The notes beneath the pieces are model-generated. The model worked only from the letters and a program-made list of their open reading frames with translations, was not told the origin of the DNA and did no database searches. This document shows positions 1 to 6,513 of a stretch of DNA of 9,066 bases, piece after piece. The DNA is from Burkholderiaceae bacterium (lineage in GTDB: Bacteria > Pseudomonadota > Gammaproteobacteria > Burkholderiales > Burkholderiaceae), in the NCBI GenBank assembly GCA_030151165.1, contig JASLEM010000019.1, forward strand, positions 1 through 9,066. Reading direction: 5' to 3'. Numbering within the stretch: the first letter of the stretch is position 1; each line of letters begins with the position of its first letter. The position numbers were made by a program, and so were the translations under genes.

Positions 1-20
1 ACGACTCGGTGACCAGTTAA

Positions 21-134
21 GCCTGATGACCATAGCGAGGTGGTCCCACTCCTTCCCATCCCGAACAGGACAGTGAAACGCCTCTGCGCCGATGATAGTG
101 CGGGTTCCCGTGTGAAAGTAGGACATTGTCAGGC
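21..134 (+). rRNA. rrf: 5S ribosomal RNA
   Basis: The complete 5S rRNA of the large ribosomal subunit, last gene of an rRNA operon whose 23S gene must lie left of the window. The ends pair as helix I (GCCTGA at 21-26 with TCAGGC at 129-134). The interior has the standard bacterial 5S blocks: the CCCATCCCGAAC loop (about 55-66), AGTGAAACG (72-80), GCCGATGATAGTG (88-100), and the GTGTGAAAGTAGG segment near 110-122. The GAGG at 37-40 can pair with CCTC at 81-84, so helix II is intact. The sequence resembles Burkholderia-type 5S genes. The exact ends may be off by one or two bases. Bases 1-20 are the 23S-5S spacer. Confidence 0.96.
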
Positions 135-150
135 TAATATCAAGTAAACC

Positions 151-182
151 GCCCGAGCTCTCCAGCTCGGGCGTTTTGCTTT
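151..182 (+). terminator. rRNA operon intrinsic terminator
   Basis: A perfect 9-base-pair GC-rich stem (GCCCGAGCT at 151-159 with AGCTCGGGC at 164-172) closes a four-base CTCC loop. It is followed by GTTTT and a further T-rich run. It lies 16 bases past the 5S gene, where an rRNA operon terminator is expected. Confidence 0.92.
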
Positions 183-245
183 GTGGGGCGAGCTTTATAA
201 TCGCCCAAGTATTCGGTCGGCTAAAGTATTCGACGCCGAACAAAC

Positions 246-277
246 AAAAAACGCCTGACTTCGGTCAGGCGTTTTGC
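246..277. terminator. Bidirectional intrinsic terminator
   Basis: A perfect 9-base-pair stem (251-259 with 264-272) has a stable TTCG tetraloop (260-263). It is flanked by six A on the left (246-251) and TTTT on the right (272-275), so each strand reads as hairpin plus T-run. On the minus strand the tail is TTTTTT, the stronger of the two. It is therefore the best candidate for the 3' end of the minus-strand gene cluster, whose last stop codon is at 545. It also backs up the rRNA terminator about 90 bases away. Confidence 0.88.
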
Positions 278-544
278 GTTTTGCGTTGTGGGCGTGGCGT
301 GGGATGCCGTGCCGGTGTATTTCCCATGCCCCACCGCGTCGCATGCCGCATCACATCGGACCTGCACTGCGAATCGATCGAACTTGCTCGCAGCGCGCGC
401 CGCGAAGCAAGTCGCCACCGCTAACCGAGGCTGGGACCGTCCAGTAGAAGTCGATGCTGTCGGTCTGCAGGCCGCGATGTGCTAATTTGACGACTACCGC
501 ACGCGACGTCTTCCGCTCGCTTCGCCCACTCGATGCCGACGCGT

Positions 545-1858
545 TCAATCGCGCAAATCGATCGCCGGCTTCAACGACGTATGCCGCTGGGCCAGCGTCG
601 CAGGTCCGCAGGTCAGGGCAAAGAAATCGAAGGTGTCGGGTTCTCCGCGCCCCGCCGGGGGCCGAAGATACTGAAGGTGCATCTCGCGTCGATCCCGTCG
701 CAGCGCGGCGTATTCGACCGCGGTCAGGCGCGACCTGAAGCGCGGCGATGCCTGGTGGCCCTTGAGCTGCGCCGGCTCGGGCCACGGCGGCGTGCGCCAG
801 AACGCTGCGCGATCGGACGACGCCGAGTAGTCGTGCCACGTGAGCATGCCGCACTCCGACAAGGCGTCGAGATCCGCCCTTAGCCGACCCGCGCCGGGCC
901 ACTCCGTGGCGATCGGCAGGCACTGGCCCAGCGTCACCATCGACAAGGTCGCTCCGCTGCGCGTTCGCCGGCTGTCGACCAGTTCGGTCAGCCGATGCAG
1001 TGCCCGTGCCATCACCGTGGTGGCCATGATCGTGCCGGTGCTGTAGCCGACGAACATGACTTCCTTCAACGGGCCGGCACCGGGCTGGCGGAGCCGAGCC
1101 TCGACAGCCTCGACGATGTGTTTTGCCATTTCGTCGACGCGCGCATCGAGCGCCGGCACCTCGCCGATCGCTTCCTCGCGCATGAACGCATAGAGCCGCA
1201 ACAGCCATTCGCAATCGACCCACGCCGCGAGTGCGCGCCAGCCGACCAGCCCGACCACCAATCCGGCGAGCAGGGCCCAGGCCGGCGAGAGCCATCCCGA
1301 CAGCAGCAGCGACCCGCCGATCAGCAACATGCCCGCCATGACCGCCACCAACAGGACGCCCAGCGGAAACAGCGCGAGTCCGAATGCGGTCGGCGCCTGC
1401 TTGCGAACGCGCAGCAGCACGCCGGTCGCCAGCCCCTTCGCATACACGTTCCAGTAGTCGCGCAGCAGTTGCATTGGCTTGCGGCGCCAATGGCGACGGA
1501 CGATGTCGTCCCAGCGCATGAAATGCACGCGCGTGCGCATCGTGGGCGGACGGCCGCCGGTCGCCGCCGGCGCGCCGCGCCACAGGCCCGTCCAGACCGA
1601 CGCCCAGCGTCCGATGCGGTGGCGTCCGCCGACGGCCAGCGTCTCGTCATGCGACGCGTTGCGCTGCGCGATGCCGCTGCGGAACAGGCGGTGGTAGAAC
1701 GTGGCGCCCTTCGGGTCGAAGCCGCTGAAAAAGAACACGAGCCGATCGGGCGCGTCGGACTGCGGGCGCTCCTCTGGCGCCGGCTGCATCGGCGGCGCCG
1801 GTGGCAGCGTGTCGATGAAATCCTCGCCCGGGATGGTGGTCGCGTCCGGATTGGCCAT
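545..1858 (-). CDS. Membrane-inserted alpha/beta-hydrolase-like protein of unknown function
   Basis: The protein has 437 residues. After a Pro-rich N-terminus (about 1-38) comes a beta-strand with a possible oxyanion-type turn, RLVFFFSGFDPKG (39-51), then a YHRLFR helix. Two adjacent hydrophobic segments (about 160-186 and 190-214) should form a transmembrane hairpin inserted into the catalytic fold. The nucleophile-elbow sequence V-G-Y-S-T-G (270-275) places a candidate serine at 273. D349 (in the DYSASSD stretch) and H394 are possible acid and base. The C-terminal DTFDFFALTCGP-TLAQR segment looks family-conserved. I infer an inner-membrane serine hydrolase or lipase-like enzyme; the substrate is unknown. 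The start codon is ATG with a weak GGGA upstream, 12 bases after the MBL gene's stop, so the two are probably translated from one message. It is the last gene of the cluster. No frameshift is seen, and the TGA stop is clean. Confidence 0.82.
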   Translation of the reverse strand: MANPDATTIPGEDFIDTLPPAPPMQPAPEERPQSDAPDRLVFFFSGFDPKGATFYHRLFRSGIAQRNASHDETLAVGGRHRIGRWASVWTGLWRGAPAATGGRPPTMRTRVHFMRWDDIVRRHWRRKPMQLLRDYWNVYAKGLATGVLLRVRKQAPTAFGLALFPLGVLLVAVMAGMLLIGGSLLLSGWLSPAWALLAGLVVGLVGWRALAAWVDCEWLLRLYAFMREEAIGEVPALDARVDEMAKHIVEAVEARLRQPGAGPLKEVMFVGYSTGTIMATTVMARALHRLTELVDSRRTRSGATLSMVTLGQCLPIATEWPGAGRLRADLDALSECGMLTWHDYSASSDRAAFWRTPPWPEPAQLKGHQASPRFRSRLTAVEYAALRRDRREMHLQYLRPPAGRGEPDTFDFFALTCGPATLAQRHTSLKPAIDLRD

Positions 1859-1870
1859 GACGTCCCGTGC

Positions 1871-2875
1871 CTAGTGCGCCTGCGGCCGCACGGCCACGCG
1901 GCCGTCGACCTCGAGCAACGCGCCGTCGTCGACCAGCCGGCGCACATGCGTCAGCGCCCAGGCAGCGGCGCCGGCGTCGTCGAGCCCGGCACGCGTCGCC
2001 ACGATGCGGTAGATCGGCGTGCGGCGCATCCAGTCGACGAGCGCGCCGATCTCGGCGTCGCGCACCTCGAGCAGATGGAACATCAGCAGCGCGCGCGCGG
2101 CATGCTGTGCGTGCTTCTCGGGGTGGCGCTCGAAGGCGTCGACACGCTGCCGGCTCGACGCCAACGCGCTCGCGACATCGCCGAACGCGCGGCCATGGCC
2201 CGGGATGACCTCGCGCGGCTGCAGGCGCTCGATCAACGCAAGTGTCGCGCGCGTCGGCCCGAAGCCGTCCTCGCCCGCCAGCTCCGGGAAGATGATCGCC
2301 AGGCGCTCTTCCCACAGCGCGTCGCCGGCGATCAGCGTGCGGGTCTGCGGCTCGAAGAGCAGCACCGCATCCATGTCATGGCCCGGTGCCGCATGGATCT
2401 GCCAGTCGGCGGCGCCGAGCGCGATCGTCGCGCCAGGAGCGAGGGCATGGTCGGCGCGGAAGCGCGGGCAGGGCTGGTCGGTCAGCCGATAACTCAGCAA
2501 GTCCTCGTCCCATGCGTGCACCGCGGCGAGGCTCGCGGCCGGAATCCAGGTTTCGACGCCTGCACGCTCCTGCAGCGCGCGGTTGCCGCCGCAGTGGTCG
2601 GAATGCAGGTGCGTGTTGACGATCCGGCCGAGGGCCTGCCCGGCGAGCGCGTGATCGACGAGCGCCAGCGTCTGCGCCGCGTGCGCGCTGAAGCCGGTGT
2701 CGACGACGGCCGCCGACACGCCGCCTTTCGCGGCGAACACGATCTGGTTGGCCGACAGCCAGCCTCGCTCGATCACCGTCAGGCCGAGCGCGTCGTGGTC
2801 GGCGCGCGCCACGGGGGCTGCCGTCGGCGGGGGCGCGGCAGGTCGGGCGTCATGGTTCGGGTCGGTGGAGGACAC
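1871..2875 (-). CDS. Metallo-beta-lactamase-fold metallohydrolase (LACTB2-like)
   Basis: This is a 334-residue MBL-fold hydrolase with an apparently complete binuclear metal site: T-H-L-H-S-D-H (H89, H91, D93, H94), H166 in APGHD, D185 in AGDALW, and H227 in IPGHG. The fold spans about residues 30-235. The remaining 100 residues (DAEIGALVDWM...LVDDGALLEV) look like the winged-helix tail of LACTB2/glyoxalase-II-like proteins. Members cleave thioesters, lactones or other esters; the substrate here cannot be read, though the acyl-CoA ligase directly upstream makes an acyl thioester or ester plausible. The start codon is GTG. There is no ATG until residue 168, well past the metal motif, and an in-frame TGA (the stop of the ligase gene) lies nine codons upstream. 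A second GTG at residue 22 (position 2812) is an alternative start. No good Shine-Dalgarno sequence is seen for either. The cytoplasm is likely, since no signal peptide is visible. Confidence 0.88.
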   Translation of the reverse strand: MSSTDPNHDARPAAPPPTAAPVARADHDALGLTVIERGWLSANQIVFAAKGGVSAAVVDTGFSAHAAQTLALVDHALAGQALGRIVNTHLHSDHCGGNRALQERAGVETWIPAASLAAVHAWDEDLLSYRLTDQPCPRFRADHALAPGATIALGAADWQIHAAPGHDMDAVLLFEPQTRTLIAGDALWEERLAIIFPELAGEDGFGPTRATLALIERLQPREVIPGHGRAFGDVASALASSRQRVDAFERHPEKHAQHAARALLMFHLLEVRDAEIGALVDWMRRTPIYRIVATRAGLDDAGAAAWALTHVRRLVDDGALLEVDGRVAVRPQAH

Positions 2876-2902
2876 GTCGGGGAAATCGGGCCGTGGAAGT
2901 TC

Positions 2903-4651
2903 TCAGGCCCCCGGTGAGCGCAGTTCGCGACGAAGGATCTTGCCGACGTTCGATTTCGGCAGGTCGTCCCGGAACTCGATGAATCGGGGCCGTTTGTACG
3001 CCGTGAAATTCTCGCGGCAGTAGGCGGCGATATCCTCCTCGGCGAGCGCCGGATCGCGTCGGATCACGAACAACTTCACGGCTTCCCCGGATCTCTCGTC
3101 CGGCACCCCGATCGCGGCGCACTCCAGCACGCCCGGGTGCATGTTGACGACCTGCTCGATCTCGTTCGGGTACACGTTGAAGCCGGAGACGAGGATCATG
3201 TCCTTCTTGCGGTCGACGATCTTCACGTAGCCGCGCTCGTCCATCACGCCGATGTCGCCCGAACGGAAGAAGCCGTCCTCGGTCATGACCTTCGCGGTCT
3301 CGTCCGGCCGGCGCCAGTAGCCCGCCATCACCTGCGGCCCGCGGATGCAGATCTCGCCGGGCGTGCCGACGGGGCAGTCGGCGCCCTCGTCGTCGCGGAT
3401 CGCGATGTCGGTCGACGGGATCGGCAGCCCGATCGTGCCGGTGAACTCGGGCGTGTCGAGCCGGTTGCTGGTGGCGACGGGCGAGGTCTCCGACAAGCCG
3501 TAGCCCTCGACGACCGGGCAGCCCGTTATCTTCAGCCAGCGCTCGGCGGTCGCCTGCTGCACGGCCATGCCGCCGCCGTTCGAGACGACCAGTTCGGAGA
3601 AATCGAGCTTCGCGAATTCCGGGTCGTTGGCGAGCGCGTTGAACAGCGTGTTCACGGCCGGGAACATGTTGACCTTGAAGTTCTTCAGCGTCTTCAGGAA
3701 GCCCGGGATGTCGCGCGGATTCGGCACCAGGATGTTCATCGCGCCCAGCCGCGCGCCGAACATGAAGCAGATCGTCAGCGCGTAGATGTGATACAGCGGC
3801 AGCGCGCAGACGATCGTCAACGGCTTGTCGCCGAGCTTGTCGAACATCGGCTTGAACCAGGCCTCGCTCTGGATGATGTTCGCGACCACGTTGCGATGGA
3901 GCAGCGTCGCGCCCTTGGACACGCCCGTCGTGCCGCCGGTGTACTGCAGGAAGGCGATGTCGTCGGGCCCGAGCGCGACCGGCGAGAACGCGAGGCGGGT
4001 GCCTTCGGCAACCGCCATGTTGAAGCGCGTGACGGTGCGACCCGCGTCGACCGGCAGGCGGAACTCGGGCACCATCTTCTTGACGTGGCGCAGCGCGAAG
4101 TTGACGAGCTGGCCCTTCGCGAACCCGAGCAGGTCGCCCATCGCGGCGAGCACGACGTGCCGGATCTCGGTCTGCGCGATCACCTGTTCGAGCGTGCACG
4201 CGAAGTTCTCGAGCACGATGATCACGGTCGCGCCCGAGTCGGCCAGCTGGTGTTGCAGCTCGCGCGCCGTGTAGAGCGGATTGACGTTGACGACCACCGC
4301 GCCCGCGCGCAGCACGGCGCCGATCGCGACGAGGTACTGCGGCACGTTGGGCATCATCAACGCGACGCGGTCGCCGCGCTTCACGCCCTTGGCTTGCAGC
4401 CACGCAGCGAGGGCGCGCGAGCGCTCGTCGACCTCCGCGAAGGTCATGCGCTTGCCCATGCAGGCGCTCGCGTCGCGGTGCGCGTGCTTGCGCCACGACT
4501 CCTCGAGCAGCGCGACGAGCGACGGATAGCCGCCGGCATCGACCACCGCGGGAACGCCCGGCGGATATTGATCGAGCCACGGGCGCGGCATGGACGTGCT
4601 GGCGGGTGTCGCCGCGGCGACAGGCGAGGTGGAGGCGAGCGGTTCGGTCAT
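2903..4651 (-). CDS. fadD: Long-chain fatty-acid--CoA ligase (FadD-type)
   Basis: An ATP-dependent enzyme that activates long-chain fatty acids to acyl-CoA through an acyl-AMP intermediate, at the cytoplasmic face of the inner membrane. It is the entry step to beta-oxidation. With the start at 4651 it has 582 residues. Visible motifs are the AMP-binding P-loop YTGGTTGVSKG (237-247), YGLSETSP (384-391), the SGDIGVMDE segment (about 464-472), the fatty-acyl signature region DRKKDMILVSGFNVYPNEIE (480-499), and the C-terminal PKSNVGKILRREL with catalytic lysine 571. It aligns by memory with E. coli FadD along its length. The frame is open back to 4705, but no ribosome binding site supports that start. 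ATG 4651 gives MTEPLAS; ATG 4591 (MPRPWLDQYPPGVP) matches E. coli FadD's N-terminus and length (about 562) and is a serious alternative. It lies 64 bases after the FFLNELY gene. The stop is in the same frame as the MBL gene downstream. Confidence 0.95.
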   Translation of the reverse strand: MTEPLASTSPVAAATPASTSMPRPWLDQYPPGVPAVVDAGGYPSLVALLEESWRKHAHRDASACMGKRMTFAEVDERSRALAAWLQAKGVKRGDRVALMMPNVPQYLVAIGAVLRAGAVVVNVNPLYTARELQHQLADSGATVIIVLENFACTLEQVIAQTEIRHVVLAAMGDLLGFAKGQLVNFALRHVKKMVPEFRLPVDAGRTVTRFNMAVAEGTRLAFSPVALGPDDIAFLQYTGGTTGVSKGATLLHRNVVANIIQSEAWFKPMFDKLGDKPLTIVCALPLYHIYALTICFMFGARLGAMNILVPNPRDIPGFLKTLKNFKVNMFPAVNTLFNALANDPEFAKLDFSELVVSNGGGMAVQQATAERWLKITGCPVVEGYGLSETSPVATSNRLDTPEFTGTIGLPIPSTDIAIRDDEGADCPVGTPGEICIRGPQVMAGYWRRPDETAKVMTEDGFFRSGDIGVMDERGYVKIVDRKKDMILVSGFNVYPNEIEQVVNMHPGVLECAAIGVPDERSGEAVKLFVIRRDPALAEEDIAAYCRENFTAYKRPRFIEFRDDLPKSNVGKILRRELRSPGA

Positions 4652-4715
4652 CGTGAGCCCATTGTCATGCAGCACGCCGGCGCTTCCCCTGCGGGAAATC
4701 GGCACTTACGCGGCA

Positions 4716-5447
4716 CTAAGCCGGGAGTTTGGCGAGCGGATCGTCGTCGGCGGGCGTTGCGCCGGCCGCTGCCGGGTCGAACAGGCGTCGCGCGAGGGCA
4801 CTTTCGCGGGTCTCGATTGCGGCGAGGAAGTCCGTCGCGCCGCCCATCGAGCCGAACGCGTCGAAGCCCGCTTCGAGGAAGGACTGCAGCGCGCTCATGC
4901 CCGCCGCACGCGCCGGGCCGCGCATCGCCTTCAGGCTCGCGCGCAGCACGAAACTGCGGACGTGGCGATCCAGCGCGCGCCCGACCGCCATCACCAGCTC
5001 GACCTGCCGCGCCCGCGACGCGGGCTCGCCGGTCGCCTGCCAGGCGCGGATGTAGCCGGCGCGACCTGGCGCCGCGCCGTCGAGATGGATGGCCATCGCC
5101 GTGTCGAGCCGCTCGGAGAGCGCGTGCACCGCCGCCAGCGATTCGACGGTGCGCACGATGTCCTCCGGGAACAGGCGCACGAGCGCCGGGACGATGCGGC
5201 TGAACTGCGCGTCGCGCTGCGTGAAGTCCTGCGGGCCGTAGAGCTCGTTGAGGAAGAAGTTGGCCGCGCGGCCGAAGCGCGGGTGCGCGAGCAGGTCGGC
5301 GTGCGTTCGCGCGAACCTGGTCTGCTGGTACGCCTTCAAGGCGGCGACGCTGCGCGCGAGCGCGGGGTCGGCCTCGCGGCGGACGCGCTCGGCCTCGACG
5401 GCCGCGAGGTGGGCGAGGATACGGGAACCGGTATCGGGCTCTGGCAT
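4716..5447 (-). CDS. FFLNELY-motif helical protein, function unknown
   Basis: A 243-residue protein with no signal peptide or transmembrane segment and high predicted helix content. Its best landmark is R-F-G-R-A-A-N-FFLNELYGPQDFTQRDAQF near residues 57-82, followed by RIVPALVRLFPEDIVRTV (84-101). It resembles what I recall as the 'FFLEELY motif protein' group of hypothetical proteins in beta- and gamma-proteobacteria, so the family name is from memory and the function is not known to me. The C-terminus (PAAAGATPADDDPLAKLPA) is probably disordered. The gene starts 12 bases after the LysR gene stops and ends 64 bases before fadD, which suggests cotranscription and a possible accessory role to the ligase. 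The ATG at 5447 has only a weak purine-rich leader. The opposite strand is open through this gene, but the protein pattern on this strand is clearly the coding one. Confidence 0.85.
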   Translation of the reverse strand: MPEPDTGSRILAHLAAVEAERVRREADPALARSVAALKAYQQTRFARTHADLLAHPRFGRAANFFLNELYGPQDFTQRDAQFSRIVPALVRLFPEDIVRTVESLAAVHALSERLDTAMAIHLDGAAPGRAGYIRAWQATGEPASRARQVELVMAVGRALDRHVRSFVLRASLKAMRGPARAAGMSALQSFLEAGFDAFGSMGGATDFLAAIETRESALARRLFDPAAAGATPADDDPLAKLPA

Positions 5448-5459
5448 GCCGCAAGCGTA

Positions 5460-6380
5460 TCAGTCGCGATCCCAGGGCGGCGTGCCCTTGAATTCGTCGG
5501 CGAGGAAGTCGACCATCGCGCGCACCTTCGCGCTGAGATGGCGGCGGCTCGGGTAGACGGCGAGGATGTCGATGTCGGGGATGCGATAGCCCGGCAGCAC
5601 GGGCACCAGCCGGCCGGCGCGCAGGTGCTCGCCGACGATGAACGTCGGCTGCCAGAGGATGCCCAGCCCCGCGACGGCGGCCGCGGCGCCGGTGTCGCCG
5701 TTGTTGGTCTGCAGCGTGAAGCGCATCTTCACGGCGTGCACGCGGCCGGCGTCGTCGTGCAGGTGCCACTCGTTGCCGGTCGCGGCGTAGGTGTAGCCGA
5801 TGCTCGCGTGCGCCGCGAGATCCGCGGGCACCTTCGGCCGCCCGTGCTTGCGCAGGTACGCGGGCGACGCGCAGATCACGTTGTGCGAGGTCGCGAGCTT
5901 GCGCGCCGCCACCTGCGCCGAGCCGCTGCGCGAGATGCGGATCGCGAGGTCGAAGCCTTCGTCTACGACGTCCACCACGCGGTCGATCAGCGACACGTCG
6001 AGCTCGACGCCTGGATGCAGCTTCGCGAACTTCGCCCAGCGCGGCGCGAGATGCCGCACGCCGAAGCTCACGGGCGCGTTGATGCGCAGGCGTCCCTGCG
6101 GCCTGACCGTCGACGACGAGGCGACCGCCTCGGCCTCGCCCACGTCGTGCAGGATCGCGCGCGCCCGCTCGTACAGCGCCTCGCCGCTCTCGGTGAGCGA
6201 CAGCTTGCGCGAGTGGCGGTTCAGCAGCCTCGAGCCGAGATGCGACTCGAGCTCCGCGATGTAGCGCGTGACGTTGGCGGGCGAGGTGTCGAGCGCCTCC
6301 GCGGCCTTGGCGAAGCCCTGGCGGGCGACGACGGTGACGAAGACCTCGAAGGCGCGCAATCGATCCAAGACGAGCTCCAT
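5460..6380 (-). CDS. LysR-type transcriptional regulator
   Basis: A 306-residue LysR-family regulator of typical length. The N-terminal winged helix-turn-helix (LRAFEVFVTVVARQGFAKAAEALDTSPANVTRYIAELESHLGSRLLNRHSRKLSLTESG condensed across residues 8-66) is followed by a linker helix and an effector-binding domain (about 93-300), including RLRINAPVSFG (97-107) and GLGILWQP. The pattern is closest to the CrgA/AaeR-like subgroup; the effector is unknown. It is divergently arranged with the SDR gene, the usual sign that it controls that gene as well as itself. Its start codon abuts an inverted repeat at 6381-6399 that could be its own operator. Only 12 bases separate its stop from the FFLNELY gene, so it may also head the five-gene minus-strand unit. 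The Shine-Dalgarno sequence is poor. Confidence 0.95.
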   Translation of the reverse strand: MELVLDRLRAFEVFVTVVARQGFAKAAEALDTSPANVTRYIAELESHLGSRLLNRHSRKLSLTESGEALYERARAILHDVGEAEAVASSSTVRPQGRLRINAPVSFGVRHLAPRWAKFAKLHPGVELDVSLIDRVVDVVDEGFDLAIRISRSGSAQVAARKLATSHNVICASPAYLRKHGRPKVPADLAAHASIGYTYAATGNEWHLHDDAGRVHAVKMRFTLQTNNGDTGAAAAVAGLGILWQPTFIVGEHLRAGRLVPVLPGYRIPDIDILAVYPSRRHLSAKVRAMVDFLADEFKGTPPWDRD

Positions 6381-6399
6381 GATTCCGGAAAGCTGAATC
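6381..6399. promoter_or_regulatory. Putative LysR-family operator (T-N11-A inverted repeat)
   Basis: GATTC (6381-6385) and GAATC (6395-6399) form an inverted repeat around a nine-base spacer, giving the classic LysR-family T-N11-A arrangement (T6384, A6396). It lies in the 133-base gap between the divergent regulator and SDR genes, one base upstream of the LysR start codon. A further TGAATC at 6436-6441 repeats the right half (6394-6399) 42 bases away, about four helical turns, and could be an activation half-site nearer the SDR promoter. Assignment rests on position and symmetry only. Confidence 0.4.
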
Positions 6400-6501
6400 G
6401 ATTGTGCATCTTCGCGGTCTGGCTGTGCGGATCGATGAATCCTAAAGTTCAGTCATCGGCTTCCACCGACGCACTTCCAGACCACCCCACCTCACCATCC
6501 C

Positions 6502-6506
6502 AGGAG
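6502..6506 (+). promoter_or_regulatory. Strong Shine-Dalgarno sequence of the SDR gene
   Basis: AGGAG lies seven bases before the ATG at 6514. It is the only near-consensus ribosome binding site in the window and fixes the SDR start. It also argues that the SDR is translated much more efficiently than the surrounding genes. Confidence 0.85.
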
Positions 6507-6513
6507 ATCCATC

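Larger units (their letters stand above)
136..544. other. Gene-free spacer between the 5S gene and the minus-strand cluster
   Basis: This stretch holds the two terminators described separately. Between them is a short AT-richer segment (183-245) with a TATAAT hexamer at 196-201 and a nine-base direct repeat, AAGTATTCG, at 207-215 and 224-232. From about 283 to 544 I see no gene with a credible start, ribosome binding site or recognisable protein; the short open frames there have no family features. It would form a 3' untranslated region of roughly 270 bases for the last minus-strand gene if transcription runs to the 246-277 terminator. Confidence 0.6.

Noticed and set aside
283..544. Short open frames in the spacer after the rRNA operon
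   Set aside because: All are short, mutually overlapping, lack ribosome binding sites and have no domain character.
351..1583. Minus-strand open frame of 410 codons
   Set aside because: It overlaps the 545-1858 gene in another frame on the same strand. It is Arg/Ala-rich without structure, whereas the 545-1858 frame has membrane segments and a nucleophile elbow.
995..2917. Long plus-strand open frame of 640 codons
   Set aside because: It is antisense to the MBL and membrane-hydrolase genes, is Arg/His/Gln-rich with no family motif, and has no ribosome binding site. It is a high-GC shadow frame.
2850..4580. Minus-strand open frame of 576 codons
   Set aside because: It is the +1 shadow of fadD on the same strand, Arg-rich and without any AMP-binding motif.
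4652..4705. N-terminal extension of FadD to an ATG at 4705
   Set aside because: The added 18 residues match nothing in FadD and have no ribosome binding site; the protein already exceeds E. coli FadD in length from 4651.
3137..5203. Long plus-strand open frame of 688 codons
   Set aside because: It is antisense to fadD and the FFLNELY gene, with low-complexity Arg/Asp/His content. fadD on the other strand is unmistakable.
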